Source: Kistimonas asteriae (lineage in GTDB: Bacteria; Pseudomonadota; Gammaproteobacteria; Pseudomonadales; Endozoicomonadaceae). Taken from it: a stretch of DNA of 64,000 nt. Positions 1 to 9,110 of the stretch are shown here, piece after piece (position 1 is the stretch's first letter; each line of letters starts with the position of its first letter). The DNA is taken from assembly GCF_018263925.1 (NCBI RefSeq), contig NZ_JAEVHF010000001.1, positions 248,001-312,000 of the forward strand, given 5' to 3'. The notes below the pieces were generated by a model that had not been told where the DNA came from, searched no databases, and was given only the letters and a program-made list of their open reading frames with translations. Position numbers and translations under genes: made by a program.

Positions 1-137
1 ACGATATCAAGGAAGCGGTCTCGCTGGAGAAGCGTCGCCAGAAGGCCGAGCGCAAAGAACAACGTAAAATGCGGGGCGAGCCTGAACCTGCCGAGAACAA
101 AAGCGGGGGCCGAAAGCGGCGAGGCAAATTTATATGA
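1..137 (+). CDS. C-terminal end of an unrecognised protein with a basic tail (partial)
   Basis: An open frame (first whole codon at base 3) enters from the left edge and ends at TGA 135-137, giving 44 residues. The visible part is strongly charged: a Lys/Arg/Glu-rich helix-like stretch, then Pro/Glu, then a Gly/Arg/Lys-rich end (GGRKRRGKFI). Such tails are common on RNA-binding proteins such as DEAD-box helicases and pseudouridine synthases, but nothing here identifies the family. The next gene begins 91 bases downstream with its own ribosome-binding site. Confidence 0.5.
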   Translation, partial: DIKEAVSLEKRRQKAERKEQRKMRGEPEPAENKSGGRKRRGKFI

Positions 138-228
138 CGGTCATCCGTGACAGATCGTATTTAACGTACGACTGACACACCGCAAGGCTGACCACAGGTA
201 TCGATAGACACAAAGGGAGTTTGGCGTC

Positions 229-1284
229 ATGTCTGGCCAGAACATTGGATCAACAGGTGGTATACAAGGTGTCGATCTAAAAGGCATCGGCGAAGCTTCA
301 GGGGAAAAGCTCAGCCTGGCTGACCTGATGATGCAAACCATGCTGGATCGTTCCGAGATGCTGGATCAACAGATCCGCAACCAGGCAGCACTGGTAAAAA
401 GCCAGAACGACCAGATCAAGCAGCTAAACCAGATCTACTCAAAACTGGCCAATCACAAAACCCAGACAGAAACCGTCAGCAAACCCACCTGGACGGTCGA
501 TCACGAGAAGGATCCCAAAGAAATAGCACTCGATAATGGCAACAAGATTGTCATCCATGGAAACAGCGAAGCCTGGTCGATCGTCGATGCCAATGGTAAC
601 AGCACAAAAATATGGGGTGATCCCCACGTCTCAGAAGGCGATCGAAACGGCTACTGGGACTTCCAGTCTGACGGCACCTTTATGCTGGATGACGGCACAA
701 AAATCCAAGTGAAAACCACCGCCAAAGACAGAAAAGACGGTAACGTCTATACCGACTCACTGACGATCACCAAAGGCAACCAGTCTATCGAAGTCACCGG
801 CATTGCGGATAACAAACCCCAAATTGGTGAACCCGCACTCAATGGCGCCATGCTGGATCAAGCCACCAATGACGGCCACGTCTTCAAGATGGGTGATCAG
901 GCGGATGACTGGGTCTATGAGGGCAGCGAGCTGAAACTCGGCAGTAAAATCACAGAGGAGCGTCAGCACGAAGAGGCTTCGGCGATCGACGAGAGCAGTA
1001 ATGTCTACAATCAGGTACTGACCCCGGAAGATGCCAAATTGCTGGAAGAAGTCGGTGTGACCGTCTATGACGCCAGCGGAACCGGCCTGTTGACCCCGGA
1101 AGAAATTGCCAACCTGCAAACCCAGATCAAGGATATGCGGGATTCCGTGTCCAGCATTTCAAATATCGAGCTGACAAAGCTGGATTCTTACAACAAGAAA
1201 TACACCCAGTCACTGGATCTGGCCTCCACTTTCATGAAGAGCCAGTACGATCAGGCCAAGAATATTATCAGGAACATTAACTAA
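229..1284 (+). CDS. DUF1521 (metal-ion-inducible autocleavage) domain protein, probable type III secreted protein
   Basis: The 351-residue protein has three parts. Residues 25-80 are Gln/Leu-rich and look helical or coiled-coil. Residues about 88-240 match the DUF1521 domain. Residues 255-351 are a second helical region ending in a long amphipathic helix. The DUF1521 signature is the segment WGDPHVSEGD, with the GD-PH site at 130-133. In NopE1 of Bradyrhizobium, a type III effector, this domain cleaves itself between Asp and Pro when calcium or similar ions bind, and a Vibrio coralliilyticus protein behaves alike. No Sec signal is visible. Helices flanking a central globular domain also recall needle-tip or translocator proteins, so it may be secreted apparatus rather than an effector. 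AAGGGAG lies about 10 bases before the ATG. The next gene starts 2 bases after the stop. Confidence 0.8.
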   Translation: MSGQNIGSTGGIQGVDLKGIGEASGEKLSLADLMMQTMLDRSEMLDQQIRNQAALVKSQNDQIKQLNQIYSKLANHKTQTETVSKPTWTVDHEKDPKEIALDNGNKIVIHGNSEAWSIVDANGNSTKIWGDPHVSEGDRNGYWDFQSDGTFMLDDGTKIQVKTTAKDRKDGNVYTDSLTITKGNQSIEVTGIADNKPQIGEPALNGAMLDQATNDGHVFKMGDQADDWVYEGSELKLGSKITEERQHEEASAIDESSNVYNQVLTPEDAKLLEEVGVTVYDASGTGLLTPEEIANLQTQIKDMRDSVSSISNIELTKLDSYNKKYTQSLDLASTFMKSQYDQAKNIIRNIN

Positions 1285-1286
1285 TC

Positions 1287-1583
1287 ATGGCGACTGAAGA
1301 CGAAAGCCTGCATAACGCAATCTACGAGAACAACAAGCTCGTTAACAACGTTGAAGACCAACTCAAGCAACTGGATGCCATGCGCCAGGAACTTGGCCTG
1401 GAGCAAGGCGCAGGAAAGGCTTTTATGGAGCAGATTCCGGAATCCGCTGAAAAACGTAATGAAGCAGAAAAAGAACTTCAACAACTGGGCTCAACAGCGC
1501 CTTCCACCAGCAAGAAAAACCGTAAAAAACAGAAAAAACGCAGCAAGATGGCACGAGCCATGAAAAACAAGCTTCAAATCTGA
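1287..1583 (+). CDS. Small charged coiled-coil protein cotranscribed with the DUF1521 gene
   Basis: A 98-residue protein starts 2 bases after the DUF1521 gene stops, so the two are almost certainly cotranscribed and probably translationally coupled. Residues 1-65 are Glu/Gln/Leu-rich and likely helical; residues 70-98 are very basic, with runs such as [10 protein letters not shown]. No family is recognised. By position it could be a partner or chaperone of the DUF1521 protein, but type III chaperones are usually acidic, so the basic tail argues against a classical one. Its 3' end overlaps the convergent ung gene by 10 bases. Confidence 0.6.
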   Translation: MATEDESLHNAIYENNKLVNNVEDQLKQLDAMRQELGLEQGAGKAFMEQIPESAEKRNEAEKELQQLGSTAPSTSKKNRKKQKKRSKMARAMKNKLQI

Positions 1584-2305
1584 TCCGCTTCCTGCAACGT
1601 CGGCTCACTGCTGACAAATCCACTCACATCCGGCAACTGCCAGTCGATCGGTCCTATACCATGAGCAACCAGGTATTCATTCGTTCTGGAAAAAGGGCGG
1701 CTACCAAAAAAGCCCCGATATGCCGATAGTGGCGAAGGATGGGCGGACTTGATCACCCCATGACGCTGCGGATCAATGAATGCCCCCTTTTTCTGAGCAT
1801 ACGAACCCCACAGGATAAAAACCAGGTTCTCCCTTTTCTCATTTAACTCAGACACAATTCGGTCGGTAAACTGCTCCCAACCCCGCCCTTGATGTGACGC
1901 TGCCTGTTTATGTTCAACCGTCAGCACACTGTTCAGCAGCAGTACGCCCTGCTTTGCCCAATGCTCGAGAAAGCCATGGTTAGCCGGCGGTATACCCAGA
2001 TCACTTTGTAGCTCCTTGTACATGTTCACCAAAGAAGGAGGAGTCTGCACCTCGGGCCTGACGGAAAAACATAACCCATGCGCCTGCCCCGGTCCATGGT
2101 AAGGATCCTGGCCAAGAATCACGACTTTAACTTGGTCAAAAGGCGTGAGATCCAGCGCTCGGAAGTATTCACTGCCTTTCGGGTAGATGCATTTACCGGC
2201 TTGTTTTTGTCCCAAAAGAAAGGTTTTGAGATTACGCATGTAATCCTTGGAAAACTCCTCGCTGAGACGCTCCTTCCAGCTTTCTTCAATAACAACGCCA
2301 GGCAT
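1574..2305 (-). CDS. ung: Uracil-DNA glycosylase, family 1
   Basis: It removes uracil from DNA as the first step of base excision repair. The 243-residue protein has the family-1 water-activating motif GQDPYH at 65-70 (catalytic Asp67) and the minor-groove loop motif HPSPLS at 189-194. The usual length is about 225-230 residues; the excess is a C-terminal tail after residue 225. The upstream small membrane-protein gene ends 2 bases before this ATG, so both are read as one unit. Its 3' end overlaps the convergent small coiled-coil gene by 10 bases. Confidence 0.97.
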   Translation of the reverse strand: MPGVVIEESWKERLSEEFSKDYMRNLKTFLLGQKQAGKCIYPKGSEYFRALDLTPFDQVKVVILGQDPYHGPGQAHGLCFSVRPEVQTPPSLVNMYKELQSDLGIPPANHGFLEHWAKQGVLLLNSVLTVEHKQAASHQGRGWEQFTDRIVSELNEKRENLVFILWGSYAQKKGAFIDPQRHGVIKSAHPSPLSAYRGFFGSRPFSRTNEYLVAHGIGPIDWQLPDVSGFVSSEPTLQEADQI

Positions 2306-2307
2306 GA

Positions 2308-2619
2308 TTAAAGCTCCCCATTAAATTCACAGCGAACAGGACGCTGTTTTCTGTCAACCAACAAACCCACTGCCCCTGCCGTTTCTGTAGACTCCAACAC
2401 CAGGTAATGGTCTATACAACGAGCTCGCTTTTTTGCAGGAATATGGGAGACGTACTGATCTTGTCCAGGCACATTGGCAATCAAGCTGAATTCCGCCATA
2501 TACATTGCATCAGATTCATTGGAGTGACGAAGATAACCGTAATAATCCAGAACAAAGACGGTTGCTATCAGCGTAACGATGGCAACGGCAAGCAACTGGG
2601 CCTGGTGATTTAACTTCAT
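2308..2619 (-). CDS. Small single-pass membrane protein of unknown function
   Basis: A 103-residue protein read from the ATG at 2619; the frame stays open for 26 more codons upstream, but that extension is proline-rich and unlike a coding start. Residues 8-28 form one hydrophobic helix (Ala/Val/Leu/Ile/Thr), followed by about 75 soluble residues with two Cys (CIDHY and RCEF). The likely topology is N-terminus inside with a periplasmic domain. No known family is recognised. The stop lies 2 bases before ung, so it is probably cotranscribed with it. Confidence 0.6.
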   Translation of the reverse strand: MKLNHQAQLLAVAIVTLIATVFVLDYYGYLRHSNESDAMYMAEFSLIANVPGQDQYVSHIPAKKRARCIDHYLVLESTETAGAVGLLVDRKQRPVRCEFNGEL

Positions 2620-2743
2620 GATATCCCGCTCTATCAGTCTTTGCGGGCATTCTATTACAGGGGCAGGGGTAGAAGGAAACCGCATTCGCAAAGACACGCG
2701 AGAATGAATGCCTCTGAGAATACGGTAACAGCATACGCGTCAA

Positions 2744-3448
2744 TCAGCGCAGTACGACATGATGCAGCATGAGTTCAATCTGTCGATGCAGGTAGCCGCG
2801 AATAATCGTTTCATCCAGATGATCCGGATTCTGAAGCAAGCCTTCATATTCTACGGTCATGATCGCCGTGAACATCAAACGGGCATCCATCTCTGCATTG
2901 TCTGAACCTGCCTGCTTGAAAAATGCCACCAGATCATTCAGCAGGTATTGCTGATGCTTGAAGGCAATTGGTCGCAGGTTTTCATTGCGCAGACACTCCA
3001 GCTTGAAGGCCTGCTCTGCCATCAGATAATCCCGGTGATGACGCAGCTGATTGAGTACATAAGCAACCGCCAGGTCCGTCATGGCGTTAATCAGCTGTTG
3101 ACCGGATTCGGCAGAATCCGAAATGTGCGCGATGGTATTATGGAGCGTACGGTGTGAATCTTCCCAATAGGAACGAAACTTCTCGGCCCCCATTTCGACA
3201 AACAGCGTAAACGTGTCGGTAATAAGGTCAGAGATATCCTTGAAATAATATGTGGTAGCAGACAAAGGAACATCCGCCTCCTTAGCAACCGCGCGGTGTC
3301 GCACACCTCGAACACCATCCCGCACGACGATACGAAGCGCCGCCTCAAGAATAGCCCGTCGCCGTTGTTCACTGCCGGCTCGACTGGTTTTCCGGCCCTT
3401 GTAGGTCAGGCCTTCCACCAATTGTGGTGTTTCTTTGATCGCTTCCAT
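2744..3448 (-). CDS. TetR-family transcriptional regulator
   Basis: A 234-residue regulator. Residues 22-72 form the TetR DNA-binding helix-turn-helix (ILEAALRIVVRDGVRGVRHR leading to ATTYYFKD). The remaining 160 residues are a helical ligand and dimerisation domain with no recognisable ligand signature. A TetR gene directly downstream of lysS is also found in Pseudomonas (as I recall, PA3699 next to lysS), which suggests conserved neighbourhood rather than recent arrival. No convincing Shine-Dalgarno sequence precedes the ATG at 3448. The target and inducer are unknown. Confidence 0.9.
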   Translation of the reverse strand: MEAIKETPQLVEGLTYKGRKTSRAGSEQRRRAILEAALRIVVRDGVRGVRHRAVAKEADVPLSATTYYFKDISDLITDTFTLFVEMGAEKFRSYWEDSHRTLHNTIAHISDSAESGQQLINAMTDLAVAYVLNQLRHHRDYLMAEQAFKLECLRNENLRPIAFKHQQYLLNDLVAFFKQAGSDNAEMDARLMFTAIMTVEYEGLLQNPDHLDETIIRGYLHRQIELMLHHVVLR

Positions 3449-3511
3449 AAGGAATGCCTTGATTTTTCCAGGTTTGCCACGGCCAGTCCCTGGCCCGCCA
3501 GTCCTTCGGGT

Positions 3512-3534
3512 TGGCCGGTGACGAGCACCGGCCA
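3512..3534 (-). terminator. Hairpin downstream of lysS
   Basis: A perfect 9-bp stem, TGGCCGGTG / CACCGGCCA, with a 5-base loop lies just past the lysS stop. No U-tract follows on the minus strand, so it may stabilise the mRNA end or be a weak terminator. Confidence 0.45.
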
Positions 3535-3541
3535 GTCGGTC

Positions 3542-5080
3542 TTATGCTTCTGGGCGCATATGGGGGAACAGTATCACATCCCGGATAGAGGGTGAGTCAG
3601 TAAACAGCATGGCCAGACGGTCAATGCCGATACCTTCGCCTGCCGTCGGCGGCAGGCCATATTCCAGCGCCCGAATATAGTCTGCATCATAGTGCATGGC
3701 TTCGTCATCACCGGCGTCTTTTTCCTGCACCTGCTGCATGAAACGTTCATGCTGGTCTTCAGGGTCATTCAGCTCGGAGAAGCCGTTAGCCAACTCGCGA
3801 CCGCCGACAAAGAACTCGAAACGATCGGTAATGTGCGGGTTATCGTCATTACGACGTGCCAGCGGTGAAACTTCCGCCGGGTACTCTGTAATGAAGGTCG
3901 GCTGAATCAGCTGGTGCTCAGCGGTTTCTTCGAAGATCTCAGTCTGAATCTTGCCCAGACCCCAGATCTCTTTCACTTGAATACCCAGGCTTTCAGCCAC
4001 CGCTTTGGCGGATTCGCGGTCAGACAGCTGCTCACGGGTGATGTCCGGGCGGTAATGCATAATGGATTCCACCATCGACATACGCACAAACGGCTTACCC
4101 AGATCATATTCGACGGTTTCCGCCACCTCACCGCTCTTGTCGTAAATCGTGTTGGTGATAGTGGTGGAACCCAGAATATCCTGCGCCAGTGTACGCAGCA
4201 TATCTTCGGTGAGATCCATCAGGTCACGGTAATCGGCATAGGCCTGGTAGAATTCCAGCATGGTGAATTCCGGGTTATGCCGGGTGGACAGACCTTCATT
4301 ACGGAAGTTACGGTTGATTTCAAACACCCGCTCGAAGCCACCCACAACGAGACGCTTCAGGTACAGCTCCGGTGCAATACGGAGGTACATACCGATATCC
4401 AGGCTGTTGTGGTGGGTGACGAATGGACGCGCGGTGGCGCCACCAGGGATCACCTGCAGCATGGGCGTTTCTACTTCCATGTAATCACGCTCTGCCAGGT
4501 AACGGCGAATACCGTCTACCAGCTTGGAACGGATACGGAACACTTCACGGGAACGCTCGCTGGTGATCAGGTCAACATAGCGCTGACGATAACGCAGCTC
4601 CATGTCAGCCAGACCCTTGTGCTTTTCAGGCAGCGGACGCAGTGACTTGGACAGCAGTTCGAACTGCTCGATATTGACGTACAGATCACCTTTGCCGGAA
4701 CGCTGCAGGGTGCCGGAAACACCGATGGAGTCGCCCAGGTCAAGCGTTTTGATCTCTGCCAGGGTGTCAGCGGCCAGTGACTTACGATCCACATACAACT
4801 GGATGCGGCCGGACATATCCTGCAGCACCATGAAAGCACCACGGTTCAACATGACACGACCAGCGACGCTTACCTGGATACCGGCCTCAGCCAGACCGTC
4901 TTTACTGGCATCTTTATACGCTTCCTGCAGTTTGCCCGCATAGTGCTCACGGCGGAAGGTATTGGGAAACGCGTTACGCTTTTCACGGATCGCGGCCAGT
5001 TTCTCACGGCGCATGGCAATCAGGCGGTTTTCGTCCTGTTGTTCTGTCACGCTGTTCTCGGAAGCGGTTTCGTTCGACAT
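3542..5080 (-). CDS. lysS: Lysyl-tRNA synthetase, class II
   Basis: It charges tRNA-Lys with lysine. The 512 residues comprise an N-terminal OB-fold anticodon-binding domain (about 70-185, including [14 protein letters not shown]) and a class II catalytic domain. Motif 2 is visible as [16 protein letters not shown] and motif 3 as [13 protein letters not shown] near the C-terminus. Escherichia coli LysS has 505 residues. The ATG at 5080 is chosen because the protein then begins in the family's usual way and AGGA lies 11 bases upstream; the frame runs open 20 codons further. prfB lies upstream in the same direction, the prfB-lysS order of many gammaproteobacteria. Confidence 0.98.
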   Translation of the reverse strand: MSNETASENSVTEQQDENRLIAMRREKLAAIREKRNAFPNTFRREHYAGKLQEAYKDASKDGLAEAGIQVSVAGRVMLNRGAFMVLQDMSGRIQLYVDRKSLAADTLAEIKTLDLGDSIGVSGTLQRSGKGDLYVNIEQFELLSKSLRPLPEKHKGLADMELRYRQRYVDLITSERSREVFRIRSKLVDGIRRYLAERDYMEVETPMLQVIPGGATARPFVTHHNSLDIGMYLRIAPELYLKRLVVGGFERVFEINRNFRNEGLSTRHNPEFTMLEFYQAYADYRDLMDLTEDMLRTLAQDILGSTTITNTIYDKSGEVAETVEYDLGKPFVRMSMVESIMHYRPDITREQLSDRESAKAVAESLGIQVKEIWGLGKIQTEIFEETAEHQLIQPTFITEYPAEVSPLARRNDDNPHITDRFEFFVGGRELANGFSELNDPEDQHERFMQQVQEKDAGDDEAMHYDADYIRALEYGLPPTAGEGIGIDRLAMLFTDSPSIRDVILFPHMRPEA

Positions 5081-5106
5081 GTTAGGTAGCTGTCCTGAAA
5101 ACTCAG

Positions 5107-5127
5107 GGAGCGGGCCTCGCCCGCTCC
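5107..5127 (-). other. Intergenic hairpin between prfB and lysS
   Basis: GGAGCGGGC and GCCCGCTCC form a perfect 9-bp GC-rich stem with a 3-base loop, about 27 bases upstream of the lysS start. There is no clear U-tract, so it may be an mRNA-processing or attenuation element rather than a full terminator. Confidence 0.4.
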
Positions 5128-5188
5128 GGATTGGAATCAATGATAGAAGATGGCACAGATTTTTTCCCGATCATATACGGGGGGACGC

Positions 5189-6284
5189 TTAAAGTCCCTG
5201 TTTCAGACTGGCCTCAATAAACTTGTCCAGATCGCCATCCAGTACCGCATTACAGTTACTGGTTTCCACGCCTGTACGCAAATCCTTGATGCGGGATGCA
5301 TCCAGTACATAGGAGCGAATCTGGCTGCCCCAGCCGATATCCGACTTGCTGTCTTCCAGCGCCTGCTGATCCGCCGTGCGCTTCTGCATTTCCAGCTCGT
5401 AGAGTTTGGCCTTCAGCTGCTGCATGGCCTTGTCACGGTTCTGGTGCTGAGAACGCTGGTTCTGGCACTGTACGACAATACCCGACGGCATATGGGTAAT
5501 ACGGATCGCCGAGTCCGTGGTGTTAACGTGCTGACCACCTGCACCACTGGAACGGTACGTATCGACCCGCAGGTCCGCCGGGTTGATTTCAATCTCTATA
5601 TTGTCATCAATTTCCGGAGATACAAATACCGATGAAAACGACGTATGCCGGCGATTACCGGAGTCAAACGGCGACTTACGCACCAGACGATGAACACCGG
5701 TTTCCGTTCTCAGCCAGCCAAAGGCATACTCGCCGGTAAACTGCACTGTCGCGGACTTGATACCTGCCACTTCACCGGCAGAAACTTCGATAATTTCCGT
5801 TTTGAAACCGCGTTTTTCGCCCCAGCGCAGGTACATGCGCAGCAGTATGTTGGCCCAGTCCTGAGCTTCTGTGCCCCCGGAACCCGCCTGAATATCCAGA
5901 TAGGCGTTATTCGCATCCATCTCACCGGAAAACATGCGCCGGAATTCCAGCTGCTCCAGGTGATGCCCGAGGCTTTCCAATTCAACGACGATTTCATCCA
6001 CACCGTCGCTGTCGCCTTCTTCAACGGCCATGTCCAGCAGTTCCTGAGCATCCATCAGACCCTGGGTCAGATCCTCAATGGTCCGTACCACCCCTTCCAG
6101 CTGAGAGCGCTCGCGCCCCAGCGCCTGGGCATTTTCCGGATTATTCCAGACAGCCGGGTCTTCCAACTCTCTTTCAACTTCTACCAACCGGTCTTTCTTG
6201 TTGGCGTAGTCAAAGATACCCCCTGAGCACAGTGGTGCGCTCGGTCATATCTTTGATGTTATTCACGATGGGATTGACTTCCAT
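5189..6284 (-). CDS. prfB: Peptide chain release factor 2, made by programmed +1 frameshift
   Basis: RF2 ends translation at UGA and UAA codons. Reading starts at ATG 6284-6282 and runs 24 codons to an in-frame UGA at 6212-6210. A +1 slip at CUU then opens the main frame to the stop at 5189, giving 364 residues (365 in Escherichia coli). The main frame carries the tripeptide anticodon SPF ([10 protein letters not shown]) and the peptidyl-transferase GGQ motif ([10 protein letters not shown]). The segment before the slip reads [13 protein letters not shown], as in other RF2 proteins. A single-frame annotation would start at 6187 and lose the N-terminus. Confidence 0.98.
6209..6224 (-). promoter_or_regulatory. 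prfB: RF2 autoregulatory frameshift site
   Basis: On the minus strand the sequence is AGGGGGTATCTTTGAC. It has an internal Shine-Dalgarno-like AGGGGG, the slippery CTT, the in-frame TGA stop and a following C. This is the classic RF2 site: low RF2 slows termination at UGA and lets the ribosome shift +1 to make more RF2. Confidence 0.97.
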
Positions 6285-6407
6285 TACTGTAATTCCGCGC
6301 TGAATCTTGTTACTGAGACAAAGCCGATAACTGTACCAGATTGCCTGTCAGGACAAAATACACTCACCACGACCGATCTCTGGAAGCATGATGACTTGAA
6401 TATTTAA

Positions 6408-6422
6408 TGAGAATGATTATCA
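6408..6422 (+). promoter_or_regulatory. Fur box upstream of the fagA-like/fumC genes
   Basis: TGAGAATGATTATCA fits the Fur 7-1-7 consensus TGANAATNATTNTCA at every defined position, and the flanks (AA before, TT after) extend the dyad. It ends 33 bases before the likely start codon at 6455, where bound Fur-Fe(II) would block transcription. It predicts induction of the downstream genes under iron limitation. Confidence 0.9.
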
Positions 6423-6454
6423 TTTATTAAAATATGTATTTGGGTGATACTGCC

Positions 6455-6838
6455 ATGATGAAAGCAAACCCCAATCTGGCTGAGCAAGAGCAGGTGCTTC
6501 ACCAGACCCGCCTTGATTTCATGAGCACAGGGGCTGATCCCGATAGCCCCGGCCTGATTGATCGTTACCTTGACCAAGCTATCACCCTGGCGGACATCCT
6601 GCAGCAGTCTGGCAAGCGCTTTCAGCAGGAAGCCCTGCTGTTCAGTGTTTTTAATGATCTGCTGAACGCTATTGCCGATCCCCTGCGCCCCAGGGTGTTT
6701 CGCACCAATTGTCTGGACCGGCTCTATCGCCCCCTAGTGAGTCTGAACCACTTTTATGGCAGCCATCCCAGAGGTAAAGCTTCACTCAGGAAACTACACT
6801 GGGAAATGCAGCTGGTAAGCCACTACTTCTCACCCTGA
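6455..6838 (+). CDS. FagA-like protein (Fur-associated gene product)
   Basis: A 127-residue soluble, helix-rich protein without signal or membrane segment. I start it at ATG 6455 because GGTGAT lies 6 bases upstream; an in-frame ATG at 6434 has no ribosome-binding site. Position suggests the role: it follows a strong Fur box and precedes fumC by 30 bases. In Pseudomonas aeruginosa the small gene fagA precedes fumC1 in the Fur-repressed fagA-fumC-sodA operon. I did not align it, so FagA identity rests on context and size. Biochemical function is unknown. Confidence 0.65.
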   Translation: MMKANPNLAEQEQVLHQTRLDFMSTGADPDSPGLIDRYLDQAITLADILQQSGKRFQQEALLFSVFNDLLNAIADPLRPRVFRTNCLDRLYRPLVSLNHFYGSHPRGKASLRKLHWEMQLVSHYFSP

Positions 6839-6868
6839 CCCTGTGACAATTGTAAAGGAATCAAGGCC

Positions 6869-8278
6869 ATGCCAAGCAAATCAAAAGGAGCCACCCGAAC
6901 AGAGGCCGACAGCATGGGTGAAGTCACCGTTGCTGCCGATGCGCTCTATGGCGCCCAAACCCAACGTGCCATCGACAATTTCCCTGTCAGTGGCCTGCAC
7001 ATGCCAGACGGCTTTATTCGTGCGCTGATTCTTATCAAGCAAACAACCGCTGATACCAATCGCGCATTGAAACTGCTCGATGACGGCCGCGCAGATGCCA
7101 TCATTAATGCGTGCTCCAAACTGCTGGAAGCACCCACCATGTCAGCATGGAGCCAGCATTTCCCCGTCGATGTATTCCAGACCGGTTCCGGTACCAGCAG
7201 CAACATGAACGCCAACGAGGTGATTTCCCACCTGGCATCCGAAATGCTCGGGGAACCTGTCAGCCCCAATGACCATGTCAACATGAGTCAAAGCAGCAAT
7301 GATGTCATACCAACAGCCATTCATCTCAGTGCAGCTCTGGCGCTGGACGCATCATTGCTGCCGGCGTTGAAACATCTGGAAGCCATCATTCGAGGTAAAG
7401 CAGACAGCGTTGATCAAATCATCAAAACCGGCCGCACCCATTTAATGGATGCCATGCCGATCAGAATGAGCCAGGAACTTAATGGCTGGGCTGATCAAAT
7501 CCTTCATGCCCGCGAAATGATGGAAACGGCAAGACCCGCCCTGCATCGACTGGCGCAGGGTGGCACTGCGGTTGGCAGTGGCATCAATGCCCATCCGGAT
7601 TTTGCGACACGTTTTGCCCAGACACTGACCAGCAAGACTGGTATTGCCTTCTCCCCATCCCGACAGTGCTTTGCCAGTCTGTCAGGTCAGGATGCGGCCG
7701 TCACACTGTCAGGCCACCTGAAAACACTGGCGACCGCACTGATGAAAATCAGTAATGATTTGCGATGGATGAATTCTGGCCCACTGGCCGGACTTGGCGA
7801 AATTGCACTCGAAGCATTACAACCCGGTTCATCCATCATGCCCGGCAAAGTGAACCCGGTGATTCCTGAAGCCGTCGCCATGGTTTCTGCACAGGTGATC
7901 GGTAATGACACCACCATCACCCTTGCCGGTCAGTCCGGCAATTTCCAGTTGAATGTCATGCTTCCAGTCATTGCCTACAACCTGCTGCAAAGCATCGACC
8001 TGTTGACCAACAGTGCCACGCTACTGGCAGACCGGGCAATCACTACATTTACGGTTAACCAGGACAATCTCAATAAAGCGTTGGCGCTGAATCCTATCCT
8101 GGTCACAGCACTCAACTCTAAAATTGGCTATCTGAAAGCAGCCGAAATCGCCAAGAAAGCCTATAAGGAAGGCCGCCCAATTATCGATGTTGCAGAACAG
8201 GAAACCGATCTCACCCGCGAGGAACTGCAACACCTGCTGGATCCTGCCGCCCTCACTCAGGGAGGCATACCGGACTAA
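6869..8278 (+). CDS. fumC: Fumarate hydratase, class II (iron-independent)
   Basis: It interconverts fumarate and malate in the TCA cycle without an iron-sulphur cluster. The 469-residue protein carries the superfamily regions GSGTSSNMN (106-114), HVNMSQSSND (136-145), GRTHLMDAMP (188-197) and the signature GSSIMPGKVNP (320-330) with its catalytic-loop Ser. AAGGAA precedes the ATG. Lying behind a Fur box, it is likely an iron-sparing isozyme that replaces the Fe-S fumarase when iron is scarce, as in Pseudomonas. The usual length is 460-470 residues. Confidence 0.97.
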   Translation: MPSKSKGATRTEADSMGEVTVAADALYGAQTQRAIDNFPVSGLHMPDGFIRALILIKQTTADTNRALKLLDDGRADAIINACSKLLEAPTMSAWSQHFPVDVFQTGSGTSSNMNANEVISHLASEMLGEPVSPNDHVNMSQSSNDVIPTAIHLSAALALDASLLPALKHLEAIIRGKADSVDQIIKTGRTHLMDAMPIRMSQELNGWADQILHAREMMETARPALHRLAQGGTAVGSGINAHPDFATRFAQTLTSKTGIAFSPSRQCFASLSGQDAAVTLSGHLKTLATALMKISNDLRWMNSGPLAGLGEIALEALQPGSSIMPGKVNPVIPEAVAMVSAQVIGNDTTITLAGQSGNFQLNVMLPVIAYNLLQSIDLLTNSATLLADRAITTFTVNQDNLNKALALNPILVTALNSKIGYLKAAEIAKKAYKEGRPIIDVAEQETDLTREELQHLLDPAALTQGGIPD

Positions 8279-8363
8279 TGCAACATACATGCTTCACCCC
8301 TGCCGCAAGGCGCTGATAGTGTTTTTCTTCGAGATAGTTTTTGCTCTATAAGGTGTACGACAC

Positions 8364-8879
8364 GTGTCTAAAATAGGACTTTTCTTTGGTAGTGATACCG
8401 GCAATACGGAAGTGATCGCCCGCAAACTGGCGGAACGACTGACCGGTGCAGAAATCGATTTATACAATATTGCCGAAGCCGGTCCGGATGATATGGATCG
8501 CTATGACAAACTGATTCTGGGGATTCCTACCTGGGACTTCGGCGGTATACAGGAGGACTGGGAAAACTTCTGGCCCAGCCTGGAAGTACTGGATTTTTCC
8601 GGTAAGACCGTCGCTCTGTTTGGCCTGGGTGACCAGTTCGGTTTCGGGGACTACTTCCTTGATGCCATGGGACTGCTTTATGACGTCATCGTGGCACAGA
8701 AAGCCACCGTCGTTGGCTTCTGGTCAACGGAAGGGTACGACTTCGAGGAATCCAAAGCACTGACACCGGACGGCAGCCATTTTGTTGGACTCGCCATTGA
8801 TGAAGACCAGCAATTCAACCTGACCGAACAGCGCCTGAATACGTGGTCGCAGCAACTAATCCAAGCATTTGAGTTGTAG
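8364..8879 (+). CDS. fldA: Flavodoxin (long-chain, FMN)
   Basis: A 171-residue electron carrier that replaces ferredoxin under iron limitation. The N-terminal FMN phosphate loop is GSDTGNTE (residues 9-16), and residues 90-98 (LGDQFGFGD) form the isoalloxazine-contact region. The length matches long-chain flavodoxins. It starts with GTG at 8364, with AAGGTG 8 bases upstream. It lies 85 bases after fumC in the same direction. I see no second Fur box in the gap, so it may be read through from the fagA-fumC promoter. The grouping fits an iron-sparing function. Confidence 0.95.
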   Translation: MSKIGLFFGSDTGNTEVIARKLAERLTGAEIDLYNIAEAGPDDMDRYDKLILGIPTWDFGGIQEDWENFWPSLEVLDFSGKTVALFGLGDQFGFGDYFLDAMGLLYDVIVAQKATVVGFWSTEGYDFEESKALTPDGSHFVGLAIDEDQQFNLTEQRLNTWSQQLIQAFEL

Positions 8880-9016
8880 AAGATTCCATTGAAACACTCT
8901 AGCCTGCCGCCACAATCATCCTCTCCGTAACGATAACGAATGGCTGTCAATGTGCCTCTTCGAATACATTGGCAGTTTTCCCACCCCAACAGCACAGCTG
9001 GAAAATTTGATTCATT

Positions 9017-9059
9017 TGTGATTAGCATAGTGATTACTGTTTAATCACAACAGTGATCT
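9017..9059. promoter_or_regulatory. Cluster of GTGATTA repeats, possible operator
   Basis: GTGATTA occurs at 9018-9024 and 9030-9036; the second copy forms an inverted repeat with TAATCAC at 9042-9048 (5-base spacer). A further GTGATCT sits at 9053. The cluster ends about 50 bases before the FlgM-like gene, where an operator would lie. No known regulator is matched with confidence. Confidence 0.3.
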
Positions 9060-9110
9060 GATAACGAACATCAGACTAACCATAAAATTCATTTCTTGAG
9101 TGTGTAAATC

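Noticed and set aside
3914..4645. 243-codon plus-strand ORF
   Set aside because: It lies wholly antisense to lysS, is rich in His/Thr/Gln and has no family; a shadow of lysS codon use.
5645..6226. 193-codon plus-strand ORF
   Set aside because: Antisense to prfB, no ribosome-binding site or family match.
8279..8363. Second Fur box before flavodoxin
   Set aside because: No sequence in the gap fits the 7-1-7 dyad.
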